Source of the DNA: Paramacrobiotus metropolitanus
Taxonomy: Eukaryota > Tardigrada > Eutardigrada > Parachela > Macrobiotidae
Length of the DNA: 64,000 bases
Assembly: GCF_019649055.1 (NCBI RefSeq)
Contig: NW_026570262.1
Span: forward strand, 930,001-994,000
Reading direction: 5' to 3'
The position numbers and the translations under genes were made by a program. Positions 23,675 through 42,498 of the stretch are shown here, in pieces (the stretch's first letter is position 1; every line of letters starts with the position of its first letter). The notes beneath the pieces were generated by a model. It had not been told where the DNA came from and did no database searches. It was given only the letters and a program-made list of their open reading frames with translations.

Positions 23675-24135
23675 CACACGTTCCACACTAGTGCGGGAAC
23701 ATCGCGATGATTGACTGTGATCACAACCAATAGAAATTGTGCAACAAAGGCACTGCATTAAAACTTTAGTAGCACCTAATTAGTGGCACCTAGACATAAC
23801 TGACTATGTGCTATATTAAAACGTGCAGTAACACCTATTCATTTGCACTTAGACACAACTGACTATGTTCTTTGTGCTGCATTAAACTATTAGTAGCACC
23901 TAATTAGTAGCACCTAGACACTATGTGCTGTATTTTAAAACGGTAGTCTGAGTGCTACACATTAGGTGCTAGTGCTACTAAATATTTGAATACAGCACAT
24001 AGTCAGTTATTTCTAGGTGCCACTAACTAGGTGCTACTAAAGTTATAATACAGTGCTGCACAATTTCTGTTGGTTGTAATCACAGGCTTTCACAGCCAAT
24101 CATCGCGATGTTCCCGCACTGGTGAGGAACGCGTG
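23675..24135. mobile_element. foldback-like element with long imperfect inverted arms
   Basis: The left arm (about 23675-23825) starts acgttccacactagtgcggg and continues gaacatcgcgatgattg. The right arm (about 23985-24134) is its imperfect reverse complement, so about 150 bp can pair. Within the arms an agtagcacctaattagt-type unit and a ctgactatgtgct unit recur two to three times. No ORF. No clear target duplication was found. It fits a MITE or foldback element. Confidence 0.7.
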
Positions 24136-25816
24136 CAACTTTAAACTGGTCAAACCACTGCGATTGGCAGCATCTTGAGAAAGTTTTGAGCAAAGATCCA
24201 TACACGCAGACATAAGCAGGTTGCGGTATCAATGTCAGGTCTTCTCAAATCTTACTTTTTCTGAAGCCATTTTTTGATGAAAATTTCTTATTTTAATCAA
24301 GACTACAGAATCGTAGGTGGTCATGATTAGAACTTCCCAGTAAAGATGGCCAAAACGTGTTTTAGCTGTTGTAACAGAGGTGGGTTGGTCAGTGTTGAAG
24401 TGTTGGATTCTCAGCTTTTCTCATTGGCCTTCCATGTTTCAAACGCTTCTTTTTCTCTAAAACCTGACTTGCGATCGGGCTGACGAACTCGACAGAGTTG
24501 GAATTTCGTTAAGCCTTAGAGGATTATTATATCTATATACTATATTAATACTCGTATATATACTATATATATAAGTATAGTGATTATTACTGTATTCGGC
24601 TTCCAAGTCATCAAAATCTTACCTCATCTTGCAAAAAGAGCAACAGTATTCGCTTGGATTACCTTTGACAACATTAAGCTGGATGCGGCAGATTGTTCTC
24701 ATGATTGGTCATAATTATCCAATCGGTTTCTAACTTTGTACATGTAGGTGATCCTTTTATTTGGAATGAACTACGAGTGCCCAGAGGCGCGAATTAATAT
24801 TGCTGCTGCGATAGGTGCACGCCACCAGTGTTGTCCTTTCTACCGTTCCAAGAATCTCGTTAAACGAGATTCTTGATGATTGGCACTGATTACTCGTATC
24901 CGTGTTCATACAGTAGTCACCGGTGCTGTATGTCGAAAGTTACCGTACATTCATTTTAATAACAAGTGTATAACGTATTTCGATATTCTGTTTGTCGCTG
25001 ATGTTGTAATTTCGTGGGTAACTTCCATCGGACGTAAATGTACTGTACTCTTAAGTACGGCTTTGCGCCATGCTAACGGCCAGAAGTCATTGGTCAGTTG
25101 GCGTACCTCAAGGACTGCAAAAATAAAATAGCGATTAAGTGCTCTGAAAACAGCGCAGACATCTTGCATCGAGCTGTATGTGATTATATTTATACATTTT
25201 CGCAATATCGGTTCACTATACGTGCAGTGCCTTTGCAGTCCTACGAGTAGTTTTTTTGTAGCCGCGAATGTCCTCACGATCCTATCAGCAGCGACTTTCT
25301 ATTATTCTTTCTTTTTTTTTCTATTTCTTTCGCAGTCTGTGGCCCTGCTTTCAGTATTCAGACTTCAGAGTGGTGGAAGGAGCCAAGATCACCGGTCAGG
25401 GTGGTATATGCACCGTAGTTGTATTCTCAGTTATGTGACGATGTTAATGTAGACTAATTACATCACAGTATGTGTGTCGTTAAGTGAAGAGTTTTGGGAA
25501 AATTAGTAAGTACAGTACTTAACATGCAGTTCCGGCGTTCCGCTCACAATCACAACGGCATGGTCTGTATAAAGCAGGCTACTCGAACCATTCCCCTGTA
25601 CTGCTGCCGTCAGCCGGCTGGTACTTTACGTTGTGGCTAAACAGGGGTGCTTATGTGCCGCGCCTGATTTAACCATACGTACTGCCGTAACGTCACACTC
25701 CAGCCGGGTGACGGCAGCAGTGCCGTGAATTGCTTCGACTGTCACGGTTTTCCCCCCTATATACAGACCATGGCAGCGGGCTGAACGATAAATCGGCATT
25801 GTATTCTGATCATGGG
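24136..25816. other. repeat-island sequence, no gene recognised
   Basis: Contains an AT-rich palindromic stretch around 24530-24590 (tatatatac-type) and a short perfect hairpin caagaatctcgtt / aacgagattcttg near 24849-24874. The open stretches 24951-25277 (-) and 25180-25452 (+) overlap on opposite strands and show no domain. Confidence 0.35.
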
Positions 25817-26550
25817 TAGAGATGGGCAAACTAAAACTGACTAAACTAAACTAAACTAAAACTCGGTTAAAAGTTTTAGTTGCTAAAACTGACTTGGTTA
25901 AAACTTTTAGTCAACTAAACGTTGGCGACTAAATTTCTTAGTAGTTAACCACGAGTTGGTTAAAATTTTTAACCGGTTAACCAAAGTTAACCGAGACTAA
26001 AATTAAATTTTTCGGTTTTCAAATTAAGTGTAATTTACTGCGTCCAGGCTATTGTCATTTGTAAAAATATGTTGCTCATTTCGCCGTACGCCTATGGTTG
26101 TCGAGTCAGACGAGCTTAAACTTTCCAGTAAACGTATATAAACAGTCATTTAGTGCGGCTCACTCAGACACTGGAATAATAGCCGTATCAGATGCATTAC
26201 ACACCTCCTGGTACTGCTGCAGTCGTCCGCCCGTAGTTTCGTCATTTGGTCATACTTGAGGCGATTATTAGAGCAGTACTGAGTACAGGGAAGGTGTGTA
26301 ATGCACCAATGAATTTGTTTTGTACATTTGGGCTTGGTTTGTTAGGGCCCTAACCACACAATTTTTGTTAACCGGTTAACCGTGGAGATTTAGTAACTAA
26401 AATCGATTTGACTAAAATATTTAGTCACTAAAAAGCTTCTGACTAAATTTTTTAGTTACCAAAGTTTGCTAAACTAATTTTTTTAGTTTTGGTCAGGTTA
26501 ACCGAAGTTAACCGCTAATTAGTCGACTAATTTTAGTTTGCCCATCTCTA
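25817..26550. mobile_element. hAT-type MITE, 734 bp, 8-bp TSD
   Basis: Perfect 20-bp terminal inverted repeats: TAGAGATGGGCAAACTAAAA at 25817-25836 and its complement at 26531-26550. They are flanked by identical 8-bp repeats atcatggg (25809-25816 and 26551-26558). Sub-terminal regions are packed with gactaaa, ggttaa and aaaattttag strings in both orientations. No transposase is encoded. Family: hAT, judged from TSD length and the TAGAG start. Confidence 0.92.
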
Positions 26551-26558
26551 ATCATGGG

Positions 26559-27941
26559 TGTTTTATGGCGTAGTGGATAAAATGTTATTTACTGTTAGCA
26601 TGTTGATTACAAAACGTCGTATCTGGAGCAATCAGTGAACATATCCCTATTCAAACTATTTGACAACTATTAGTTATCACAATTGTTTTTCGATTTCTTC
26701 TTGGGAATTTTTGTGAATTAATAGTGAGCCCTGCCATTTCTGGTTCGTACCAGATTGGCAGGGACAAGTTGTTCAGAGGAACTATAATACACTCTCCAGT
26801 GTACGAACTGCCCTCGGTTCTCGCAGCATCTTTTCGTGACTTTATTTCTCTCACTATTCCTACTCAGCTTTTCAAACTTCTCGAGACATACGTTGGAACC
26901 CATTCTTGTTTGTCTAATGGAGTCGTCAGGACGCTGGAGCCTGTGCTGCGGGAGCGACTGCATGCGCCGTGAGGGGGGACGTTCTGGGGCGTCTGAATGT
27001 TGTGCTTCAAGTGATCTGGGGGCTTGCCCTTATAACGCTTCGCGTTTGGCCCTTTTAACCAGTGATCTCATCAGCGCGGCACTCGGTCAACCCCTAAATC
27101 CTGCTTTTATGGTAAATGCGGCCGAAGAACGCGTATCTGTGCTGTGGAGTCTTGCTGACTTCTGGAACTCTCACTACGCGTTGGATCATTTCATTCCGTT
27201 GTTCATGTCATTGGGTTATCGTGGAACGAACGTGGATCTCCCAGATTCTGGAGACGGATGGAGGAAGCGCGGACGTTTGCGATCGGATTTTTCTGGTGTT
27301 ATGCCCGAAGCAACCTGGGGGCTTGCCCTTACAACGCTCTGCGTTTGGCCCTTAACCAGCGAGCTCGTTGGTGTGGCACCTGTGGATTCTGGCTGCTTGC
27401 TTCTGTAGTTTTTTTTGTCGGTCTCTGTGTTTGCTTTGTTCGCGAATGTCGTAAAATCATCTTAACTATCAGTTGTTTTCACTTATGTTGGTTTCTCATG
27501 TACGAAGGTAATACCGCACCATGAATATGAACGTTATCACAATTTTTGTACAGATCGGCATGTTAACACCACCGATTTCGTTATGGTATGGTTTACAGTG
27601 CCTGTCAATCATGGCTGTCGAAGTCTGAGACTGGATGTTTTTCCTTTTCAACGGAAGGTTTGCCGGAATTGAAGTTCTATCATGTTGCTCTGATATTTAT
27701 TTTTCCCGGAATCACGCTGTGATTTTTTTCTTCTCCTCTCCAAAGAAAGTAGTGCGATTTAATCATGACCGTCACAAAGGTACGAGTAGTGTTAAAAGTC
27801 AGGGAAGTCAAGCTACCGAAAATTAGATTGCTCATTTTAATGCAAAATTGATGACTTTTACCATGCCAAAAGCTGAAAGTGGGCTATACTCGTTTCTGGT
27901 CGAAGTCGCACTACGATCAATACCGTGTTAGCAATTTCAAA
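26559..27941. other. repeat-island edge upstream of the Na+/K+-ATPase gene
   Basis: An open frame at 26836-27408 (+) of 190 codons has no recognisable domain. It spans a degenerate internal duplication: gggggcttgccctta plus following bases at about 27019-27060 recurs at 27318-27358. The promoter and any non-coding first exon of the ATPase gene should lie toward the right end. Not resolved. Confidence 0.35.
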
Positions 27942-33905
<5,964 letters not shown>

Positions 33906-36900
33906 AAACGCGTGGCGCCGTCCGTTACGCGTACTTTACATTTGTTTCCGGTGTATTTATAAAAGGATGACCTGTTTTTATCTGAAATGAAAATCGATCT
34001 TTTTAAGCTATACCAGCCCAGTGTAGTTTGTGATGATTTGCGATAGTTTATTTATGTCGACAGATGTGTTGACGGTTGAGCTGGATCAATAATGTTGACT
34101 TCCAAAAATAAAATTACCTGTGCACATTTCCAGTTCACCAATTGATTCAGTGCGGTTTTACAAGGTTGGATCTTAGAACGCATAAAATGATAAAAACAAC
34201 AGCGAGCTGGCAAACATAAAAAGGTTAGGTTAGCCGGTACACAGTATTTAAATACTTCATTTACAATGATAGTTGCATGCCTTTTTGTTCTCTACTACGT
34301 ACGATGAAAATAGTTACAGGAAAATAAACGCCCAATAGGGATTCAAACTTTTGGATAACCTAATAAGCCGCTGTTATCTTGCAAAACGAATTTGAAATTT
34401 AGAAGTAGACTCATGTCCGCATCAATATAGCAAATTTCATATCGCGTGTTGTATCGGCAATATAAACGATAAACAGCTAAGAGGAGGCCTCTTTTCTTTA
34501 CTTTACACTTGGGATAATTTTTATTCAAACTGAAAGCACTACGGATATCCTGTCTTAGCTATGATCCCGTTTTCAAGTGCTGTGAAGGCCTGAAGCCTTG
34601 CGCCAGTGATCGCAACTGGCGAATTTACTGCATAGCTTAGAGCGTTTATATAAGGAGCGGGAATTTTAATCGCTTAACGAGGCATTGGTGAATCGCGCTG
34701 TTTTGGTGACGTTTGCAGGAATTTGGGTCACTCGGCCCCGGTGTTGTTTGTCCCAGTATAGCAAAATAATGGATCTGTTTTAATCTGGAAACCGGTGATC
34801 AGCGCCACGCTTCGGTTGTTACGAAAATAATATTAGCAGTAGAATAATGGTTCTTTAGATGATTTTAAAAAAACACGATTCCACAGTAAAACTACTAAAA
34901 CAACGAATGCCAAGTTCTCAGTTTACAAGGAATATTATTGCGACGATTGGTATCACTAAGTAGGCATGCGGCCTGCTACCGTTAGAATCCCATTAACATT
35001 TAGCAGGACCGTTCGGCAATATAAAAAACAGCGTTCCCAGTAAAAATACTGATCGTAATACAATTAATTTTCGCCAGCGGATTAGGCTTTTTAAAGTTAT
35101 AAACCGGTATGTTCCGTTCACTCTTAATATCTGCAAAACAAAATCCAGCAAGACATTGCAAATTTTCTTTCCACGGTAAAAATAAAGAATGTAATCCATT
35201 TTTTCCATTTTATCGTAACCGAACAAATGTCATTACTGTCGCCTTCTGAATGCTGGATTATTTTACACATGAGTAATTTTAGTTAATCAAGAACGGTCTC
35301 ATTAACGAAGTGCTTCAGTGTCATTATGTTGCCACTCAAGTTTATGTCGGATCGATCGATGTTGTGCATGGAATATTGCTGTTGTTATTGCATGCATACC
35401 TCCTTGTGCACATAATGCGGCATCATCACATCGCGCTGCAGCTGACCGCTTGACAAATCGCCGAAGAGATGACCAATGTAAAAGCCAGTTATCCCTGATG
35501 TCTGTATTGAACCCGAAACGGACGTGCGCGCGCGCACTGGATTATTACGGCACTTATCGACTAATTTATACACTGGACTCTGTTTATGACAGTCCATATG
35601 CCAATGCAATACCGGGATTACGCTCTTCGCGGTCAAGTTAGCAGCAAAATACGAAAACAATTACAACTGCAACGGGAAGCTTCGCGCAAGTTCAAATTTA
35701 GCTAATTATGCATATGTATTAGAATGCCCTATATGCTATGGATTGTTTTTGATAATGGTTGTACGTAAAACCTCGTAAACGTCGAAAACGTTTACTTTTG
35801 TTGGGATCCTTTTGATTTAAGCCAACGTAGTGTTTTCATTCGACTGGGACTGCAAAAGTCTTTCTTTGCTTTTTACTAAAATATATAATTAATGAATTAT
35901 ACCAATACACCTAGGCATACGTGTGCTATTGTAAAGGTTATTTCTGAAATGAATCTTCATGCAAATTTGACAACATAACATGTATGTAATACTAATAGTC
36001 CTAATTGTGAACCTTTTGCGCCGGCTGTCGAGCAGTAATTCAGTATGCTTTTCAGTGATATACAGAATATGCATATTATGGTTATTCTAAGTATGCTATA
36101 CTCAGAAATAAAATGTGCTAGAAATTGACTGACCACCCGTTGTGGAGTAGAATGACCAGCAAATTACCCAACCACATCGCATACGAGTACTCCATAATTC
36201 GAATACTCGAACTGCCATGCACATTGCAGATATATGAGTCGAAATAGAGTATATATGTGCTGCAGATCTACAACACATATTGGAGTGCAGCTTCTATACG
36301 GTCTGGTCATCTTGCAAACCATTTTGTGTGCTTATAGCGGAAGCTGCATGACCATATTTCATATCTGATTTCTGAACACCGGCTACTACAATTTGAAATG
36401 GTGCAAAACAGCAGCGATGGCCAGCTGCCGTGTTAGTTCACAATATCAGCGGTTCAGCAGCAGATTTGAGCAAGATACTTTTGTATGAATAAATGGTACA
36501 CCGTAATACCCAATCTTCTATATGCCGATGTATAGAAGTATATTCGTATATTCCCAGATCGGACTGGTGAAACCAGTTTACACTGCATCACTTGTACAGC
36601 ACAACATCTCGTTAGACTGACAGTGATCGTTTCATTTAAGATTTACATCGGTTCTGTCTTCTTGTGGAAAGCGATCGCTGGCCAGCATCTCGTCAAATTT
36701 TTCCCCTTAGATGACGTTTTTGAAAGCGTGCTAAGTTGGTTTGTTTTCTTTAGTATGAAGTGTCACTACTGTCCGTCACGATGTTCTAACTGGATCATTT
36801 GATAATGCATACAGCAGCGTTAAGTGAAAATTAACTAATCAGTCAAGAAGAAATTTAATCTTCTTTATATGGACAAATTGCGATCTGCCGGCAACGTGTA

Positions 36901-37338
36901 CCATTAGACCTACCGGTCGTAAAAGTGGACACCAGACAAGGTTCATTTGGTAAGTCGACGAACTCTGTAGAAGCAACTATTTGACGTTCAATACTTTATT
37001 GGATACTCCCACATAAGTCTGTATATTGCTAAAAAATAATTGTGAAAAGTGGAGTGTCACAGCAAAAAATGCCGACTAGGTTAAAAGGTTAAAATAGTTA
37101 TCCTTGGACAGTCCACAGTATGAAATTCACAAATAACTGTATCGTACGCGCGATTCTGCAGTGCCGGTACAGGTAAATTAAGAGATTGTTTTCTTTGTCT
37201 TGGCAAAAACTGGATACATTACAGCTGTTTTAATAAAGGGCTGATTATTGTTAAATGCAACCGGCAGGTGGTCAATCAGATAGGATTGTAGTAGATGGAT
37301 GTAAAATATATTTAAATTGCTATCACATATAAACTTAC
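33906..37338. other. long spacer, no confident gene
   Basis: 3' flank of the ATPase gene, then 3 kb of AT-rich sequence. Several minus-strand stretches look protein-like (around 35385-35660, ending at a gtatgc donor, and around 36650-36711). I could not join them into a gene or assign a family. Confidence 0.3.
34107..34112 (+). terminator. poly(A) signal of the Na+/K+-ATPase gene
   Basis: AATAAA about 200 bp past the stop codon, the first good plus-strand signal after it. Confidence 0.5.
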
Positions 37339-38450
37339 GATCGAGCAAAGTGACCATTATATGGGCAACCGCGACAATTTTGGTATAAACAGCGTACTTC
37401 ACTGCACACTTTTTTAAAAATTTTATGATAAATCAAATTGTTCGTTTTTTCCATGCAGTCCACGCCTTAACAAAATGTTACGAATAGAAGTATCGATTTT
37501 AGCGATAAAAAGTTTGTTGCAAATATATGCAAACATAATACAGTTGAGTACAACAGAGCTGAAGATTATGCAACCGGCGCGAATCCGTAACCTTTAGCTA
37601 GAGCCCGCACATGCTCTTACTACAAGAGCTAAAATTTGGTTTTGAAATTTGAAAGGGGTTGGGCAGTTTTTATTGACAAGGAAAAATTTCCCATCTGCCA
37701 AGTAGGAATGCCCCATGCATAGTTCCCTTCTTCGTCTCGTTCTCATTTCGCATAACAATAGTCGAACTGCGGCAAATGCTTAATTCATCGTTGCATTTAT
37801 CTTGCGACCAGTTGTCACACATGGTCAGTTTTCTAGCTCGAATAACTATTGCCATCACAATGACATCTGCGAGTTTACTTAAAAATTATTTTCACCACTC
37901 GTTATGGCGAGTCATATGAATGTACTACCATAATTATAATGATGCGAATTAACAATACGCAACAGCGATGCGCACCGCCGAACGGTATGATGACCAAGAT
38001 ATCCTAGTGACTGTCCATCTGGCTTACAATATTAATATTAACGCAAAGCCAGAGTATATATTTAGGGTAGCTCATTAAAAAATAGTTTTCCCAATTGCAA
38101 ATACTTTGTCCCACATCACTGTAATCGCGTTCCAGATGTGGTCATTCGTCTGGGATTTATTCGTAATATTTTATTGACAAGATAGTCACATGCAACCATC
38201 ATTTTCGCAATATAGCTTAACGGGTAGTTTTGATGATTCTGACCTCACGTTGGGTTAGTGGTCCCGGCAATTGTGTGCTTAACGATAAGCGAACGTGTCT
38301 GCGTGTCGTCAGTATGCAATTAATATTGCGTCGGATCTGTCAGTTGGCGAATTCTTTTTCATTATAACATTCGCCAGCTCCACTAATCAGTACCATAAAC
38401 CGATCATCGTCAATCATCCACTGGGCTACCGCATAAATTACACTTTGTGA
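37339..38450 (-). CDS. candidate exons of an ANF-receptor-like ligand-binding protein, incomplete
   Basis: Two minus-strand pieces resemble the N-terminal half of type I periplasmic-fold (ANF receptor) ectodomains. Exon-like 38450-38340 follows a good acceptor (acctcacag) and contains AVAQWMIDDDRFMVLISGAG, similar to the 'W-x-x-D-x-x-x-x-x-x-I-G-x-x-C' region, but ends at a stop. Exon-like 37401-37339 lies between a gtgcag acceptor and a gtaagt donor and contains KIVAVAHIMVTLLDR, like the helix before 'W-x-x-V'. Between them a stretch at about 37830-37670 is Cys-rich (MCDNWSQDKCNDELSIC) and ends in a stop. The pieces do not yet join, so this may be a decayed gene or chance. Low confidence. 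Confidence 0.2.
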
Positions 38451-39310
38451 CTGTGAGGTATGTGTACAGTGGGCAGTTGCCACGGAGCGATCGAGTAAGT
38501 CATTTATAATACCAGGGCATTGTTGTCATATTATCCTCGCGATCGGCGGCTGCAGCTTGGAATTGGGAAGAGCAGTGCTGCGCAGCACAACTGCCGTCCC
38601 GACCGGTTTTTCGTGATAAATGAAGCTGTTAATTGGCTCGTGGCCTTAAGCAACTTACTGCCTTGATCAGTTGGAGCCTGAATTCCTTTTGTACCGGGTC
38701 ATAATAGATAAATTTGTACAAGACAACAATAGTTCTTATCAACTGTTTCTCACAGGAGACAATGGCTGTTTGTTCTAGTCAATATCGCAGTTTGTCCGGT
38801 TGAGTGTGTGGACTAGCTGTATGATACCTACTGGCTACTGGTACTTTCTCAGCTTCCGTATGCCTTTGTTGCGCGCAGTATTTAGGAATGTAAAGAAACT
38901 CAACCGGACATGTTGTTTTTTTGTGTGACCTTTGCTGTTTATCATGTTTTTGGAATGTCAAATGCCTTGAGGGGACAGTGTCCCGTTGCACAAGACAATA
39001 AATTAACTACTCCATTAAATACTGCAGTTGCCGTCGAATACTAATGCAAATACGTTACCAATGGATATTTTTCAACTGTTTTGTTCATCATGTCGAGTTG
39101 TCTACCAATCTCGAACCAGACAAGCAATAAACAACTATTTGAAATAAATGCAGTCTGCAGTTACGAATTAATATGTTTGAATATTATAAATTTACGTTCG
39201 GCACAACATGCATTTTGTTAACTGTGTGAAAATCAGAAAAAACCGCCGATATTATCAAGTCGATCGGTCAAGGTACTAGTAAATCTCTGTAACTTGGGTG
39301 ACTTTTGCAG

Positions 39311-42300
39311 TTTATTATGATGGTGTGTACGTTTACGTTTATAATCTAGCAGAATATTTGCTAAAAGAAACTAGGTTAAAAGTACGAGATAGTCATATAA
39401 AAAATTTTTTCATTGTAAACGTTAGCAAAAGCGGCGAACACGCTAGCTTGTGGATGTTTGCTCAAAATTACCACGAGAAATCTATTGATTGGCCATACAG
39501 CATTGATTAGAACAAATGCAGTGGGACCACTTTCTGGCCAAATCCGACACAGTTAATCCGAGAAAAAACATTTCATGCCGTCCTTAATCAAATTTACAGA
39601 TGTTCTTTCCTTGTGCTAAACGCAATCTTTTATGCACAGACTTCCTCTGCAGCCTATGCCTTTATCGACAGGCGCAGCTATGAAATAAATCAGACTTGGT
39701 TATGTATTGATTTTTTTCGGGGGATGTTTTACACTCAAGCTAACTCGTTTATTACCTTATCCCGCACAAAGAACGACGAAGAAAAAGGAAGAAAAGACTT
39801 GTGTGAATGGCGAGCGAGGTCGTTGCGATGACCCAGTGCAAATTAAGTTAGTGTTACACTGGGTTACAGCGGCATTGCCGGGCGCACACGTACAGTGATG
39901 TAATCTGCTATCGCTGCGGGAAGCCATGATCCCGGCTTTTCCTGTTGATCTGTCCAAGCGATGGTTTTCGTTACAAAAAACGTTGTTGACTTCTCTACAA
40001 CATCTACAGTGTCTGACCGTATTGCACTAACTGCAACACATTAGTTAATGCGATATTACACAATAATTACAAGCACTCGAAGTCCGATTCGAGCTACGTG
40101 AAAACACATATATTGCATGTGTCACTTTTTATAATATTGTACTACAATGTTATGAAATCGAACGTACTTTTACTCATTTGTCGAGCATCGTTCCTCATAA
40201 TTTTCCAAAAGCAATTCACAAATACTTACCTGTTAGTTCAATAAAAATTCTAGTCGAATAAAAATATAAATCCATATTTATTCATGGTATTAAATTTTTA
40301 GGCGGAAATTTATTTCAAAATACTAACTAGCGAGCACTTATAAAACAAGCAAATTTTCGATCGTTGTTAGAATGAATACTAGCGTTCGGCATCTTCCCTG
40401 GAAGTAGTTCAACCACCCCCATCTTTACCATTGCATTTAATTTCAAATGGATAACAACATACAGTCAGGTATAATTTCACGCTGATCAGCTTGTTATTGG
40501 TGTCTGTTCTGCCAGAGGAAGTCAAAAGAGGATTCGAAGCTGGCGCAGTAAATCCCTATGATTTCGCAATTCTCCGGGTTAGACTCATTTATAACAAAGT
40601 GTGTCGCCGTGTTGTACAAGAGCATTTAAATCAATAACGACCAGTTACCAACACACCAGCGGCATATGCTGCATCATAGTTTGCTCCTTATAGCACGCAG
40701 TACTGTGATCGTTTTACGGCAGACGGCATGGGGATTTCCAGATTCCTTTGATCATGACTTGCATGAGGGGCATCAAATATCGCCTGACAGGTCATGAACA
40801 CTTAAAACAGTCCATGTATTTTACGTTTTCCTAGGAATAATAGCAATGTATATAGCTAGTGTAGCGGCGTACGCACAGTATCATCGATTGTTTTATTTTT
40901 GCGTGGTGCGGCATATAAAACTCTTGATCTCATTTTTCAATTGGTCAAGTTCGTGTTTTCGTTGGCTGTTATACCGAGTGATATTTGCATTTTTGTTATG
41001 GCTACGTCGTCAGTATTCTGACGGAAGGATCTGCTCGGATAAACTCAATTGATTTTCATATACATTCTTCGCGTGGGTGTTTACCGCATCTGCATTAATA
41101 TTATAAGGAATGTGTGTCAAGCGTCTACAACGGCTCTTCTGGAGCTTGATTATTTCTCGTGAATGAAAAATGCCATCCCAGGTGAGATACAACTAGGCCT
41201 TTTTCATTTCATATATTGCACTGGTATTGATTATTAAATGGAGTGCTTCCGAGCGTTGGATGGGCAGTAGGTCAGTACAATACCGCTGCACCTTGCTGTA
41301 ATATTACCGGCAGTCGCAGATGAAAATTGTACTCGTACTTCTGCATACAGAACACAGGTGGAAGAAACGGAATGTTGGGATCACGCATGTTACATAGATA
41401 TAAAATGTAAAAAATAATTATACAGTGATTAAGCTTAGTAACAGTTTTTAACGGCAAGGAAGCTCCTATGACAGGAAGCTGTTTTATTAAAGCTCCTATA
41501 ACAAACTTCTATAATTGCAAACTCTTTTGAATATATAAGCACAATAAGCAAAACAGGTTGTTCTCTATTCTGACTTTTTAAAAACGATTTATTAAAATTG
41601 AATATAATTAAACATATGCAAAATGCATAAATTACATATTCTTGCTATTTCAAAATAAAGTTTATGGTAAATGCAACCTGCTTTTATAAGAGGTGTAAAA
41701 AGCGAGCAACTATATGGAAATACAGAGAGTTCTGAAATCCACCTTCAGCGTGTTTTAGCAATTCTAATTGGATGATTATGCAGATTCACCATACGGAAAC
41801 AATTTGCCAGCATTACGCCATGTCATGCATGCTCTGTTCTGGTGAATAAATCCCTTGTGGTTTTAGGTAATTGGTAGATCTGTTTTAATGGACAACTGTC
41901 AGCAGACAGCGTGTATGCTTGGGACATGTTTGCGGTGGCATTTCGATTCGCACACTGTAATTATCTCCGCTAATACAATACTTCCAAATAGAGATATTCA
42001 GGTCCACTTCATAGGAGAGCACTTAGTAAAACAAATATCAAATTAGGATTATGACTAGACCTTGTTTCAATAGTGGATGCAAGTCGTTGGTCAATATCCC
42101 ATACCTCGGACACTGGTCGCCTTCATAAACGTACAACAGCACATTAGATGTGTTGGATGCACTACAAGCTATGTTTCAAATAAAATAAAACTTTTTTGGT
42201 CAGTTCACAATTCGTAACAAAAACACGCAACGCAGTATCCTCCGTAGCATGACTCACCAGATGCATTACTAGGTAATCTTAACTATAATAATAAGTGTCT

Positions 42301-42493
42301 GACAATTAAAAGTACTTACGATGTCGAAGGAATACTTCTATGGATAATTACTGCAGTTTTATTGTGTTTTCTTACATTTTCCTATACAGTATTATGCTTA
42401 CGTGCAGTGAACAGGTATGGGGTACTTTATTAATAATAACGAATTATTTTCAGAACCGAATGCGTACATCTGGCCTCCGCAATAATATTCTAA
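39311..42493 (+). CDS. candidate ANF-receptor-like membrane receptor, C-terminal exons only
   Basis: Exon 39311-39374 (acceptor cttttgcag) contains YYDGVYVYVYNLAEYLLKET, the pattern 'Y-D-A-V-x-x-Y-A-x-A-L-N' of ANF-receptor ligand domains. It ends in phase 2. Exon 40723-40790 starts in the matching phase and contains CMRGIKYRLTG, like the following 'M-x-N-R-T-x-x-G-x-T-G' block. Further on, about 42311-42414 encodes a membrane span (GILLWIITAVLLCFLTFSY). It is joined in phase across a 39-bp gap (donor ggtatgg, acceptor ttttcag) to 42454-42493, which encodes ECVHLASAIIF and a stop. That would give a short cytoplasmic tail, as in natriuretic-peptide clearance-type receptors. N-terminal exons and those between 40790 and 42311 were not found. 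Partial gene or pseudogene; inference only. Confidence 0.33.
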
Positions 42494-42498
42494 TTTAA

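Noticed and set aside
26836-27408. 190-codon plus-strand ORF as a gene
   Set aside because: No recognisable domain, no supporting splice partner, an internal DNA duplication read in two frames, and location in a repeat island.
35318-35641. 107-codon plus-strand ORF between the ATPase and ROR
   Set aside because: No domain, and an equally long open frame lies on the opposite strand. Neither could be joined to a second exon.
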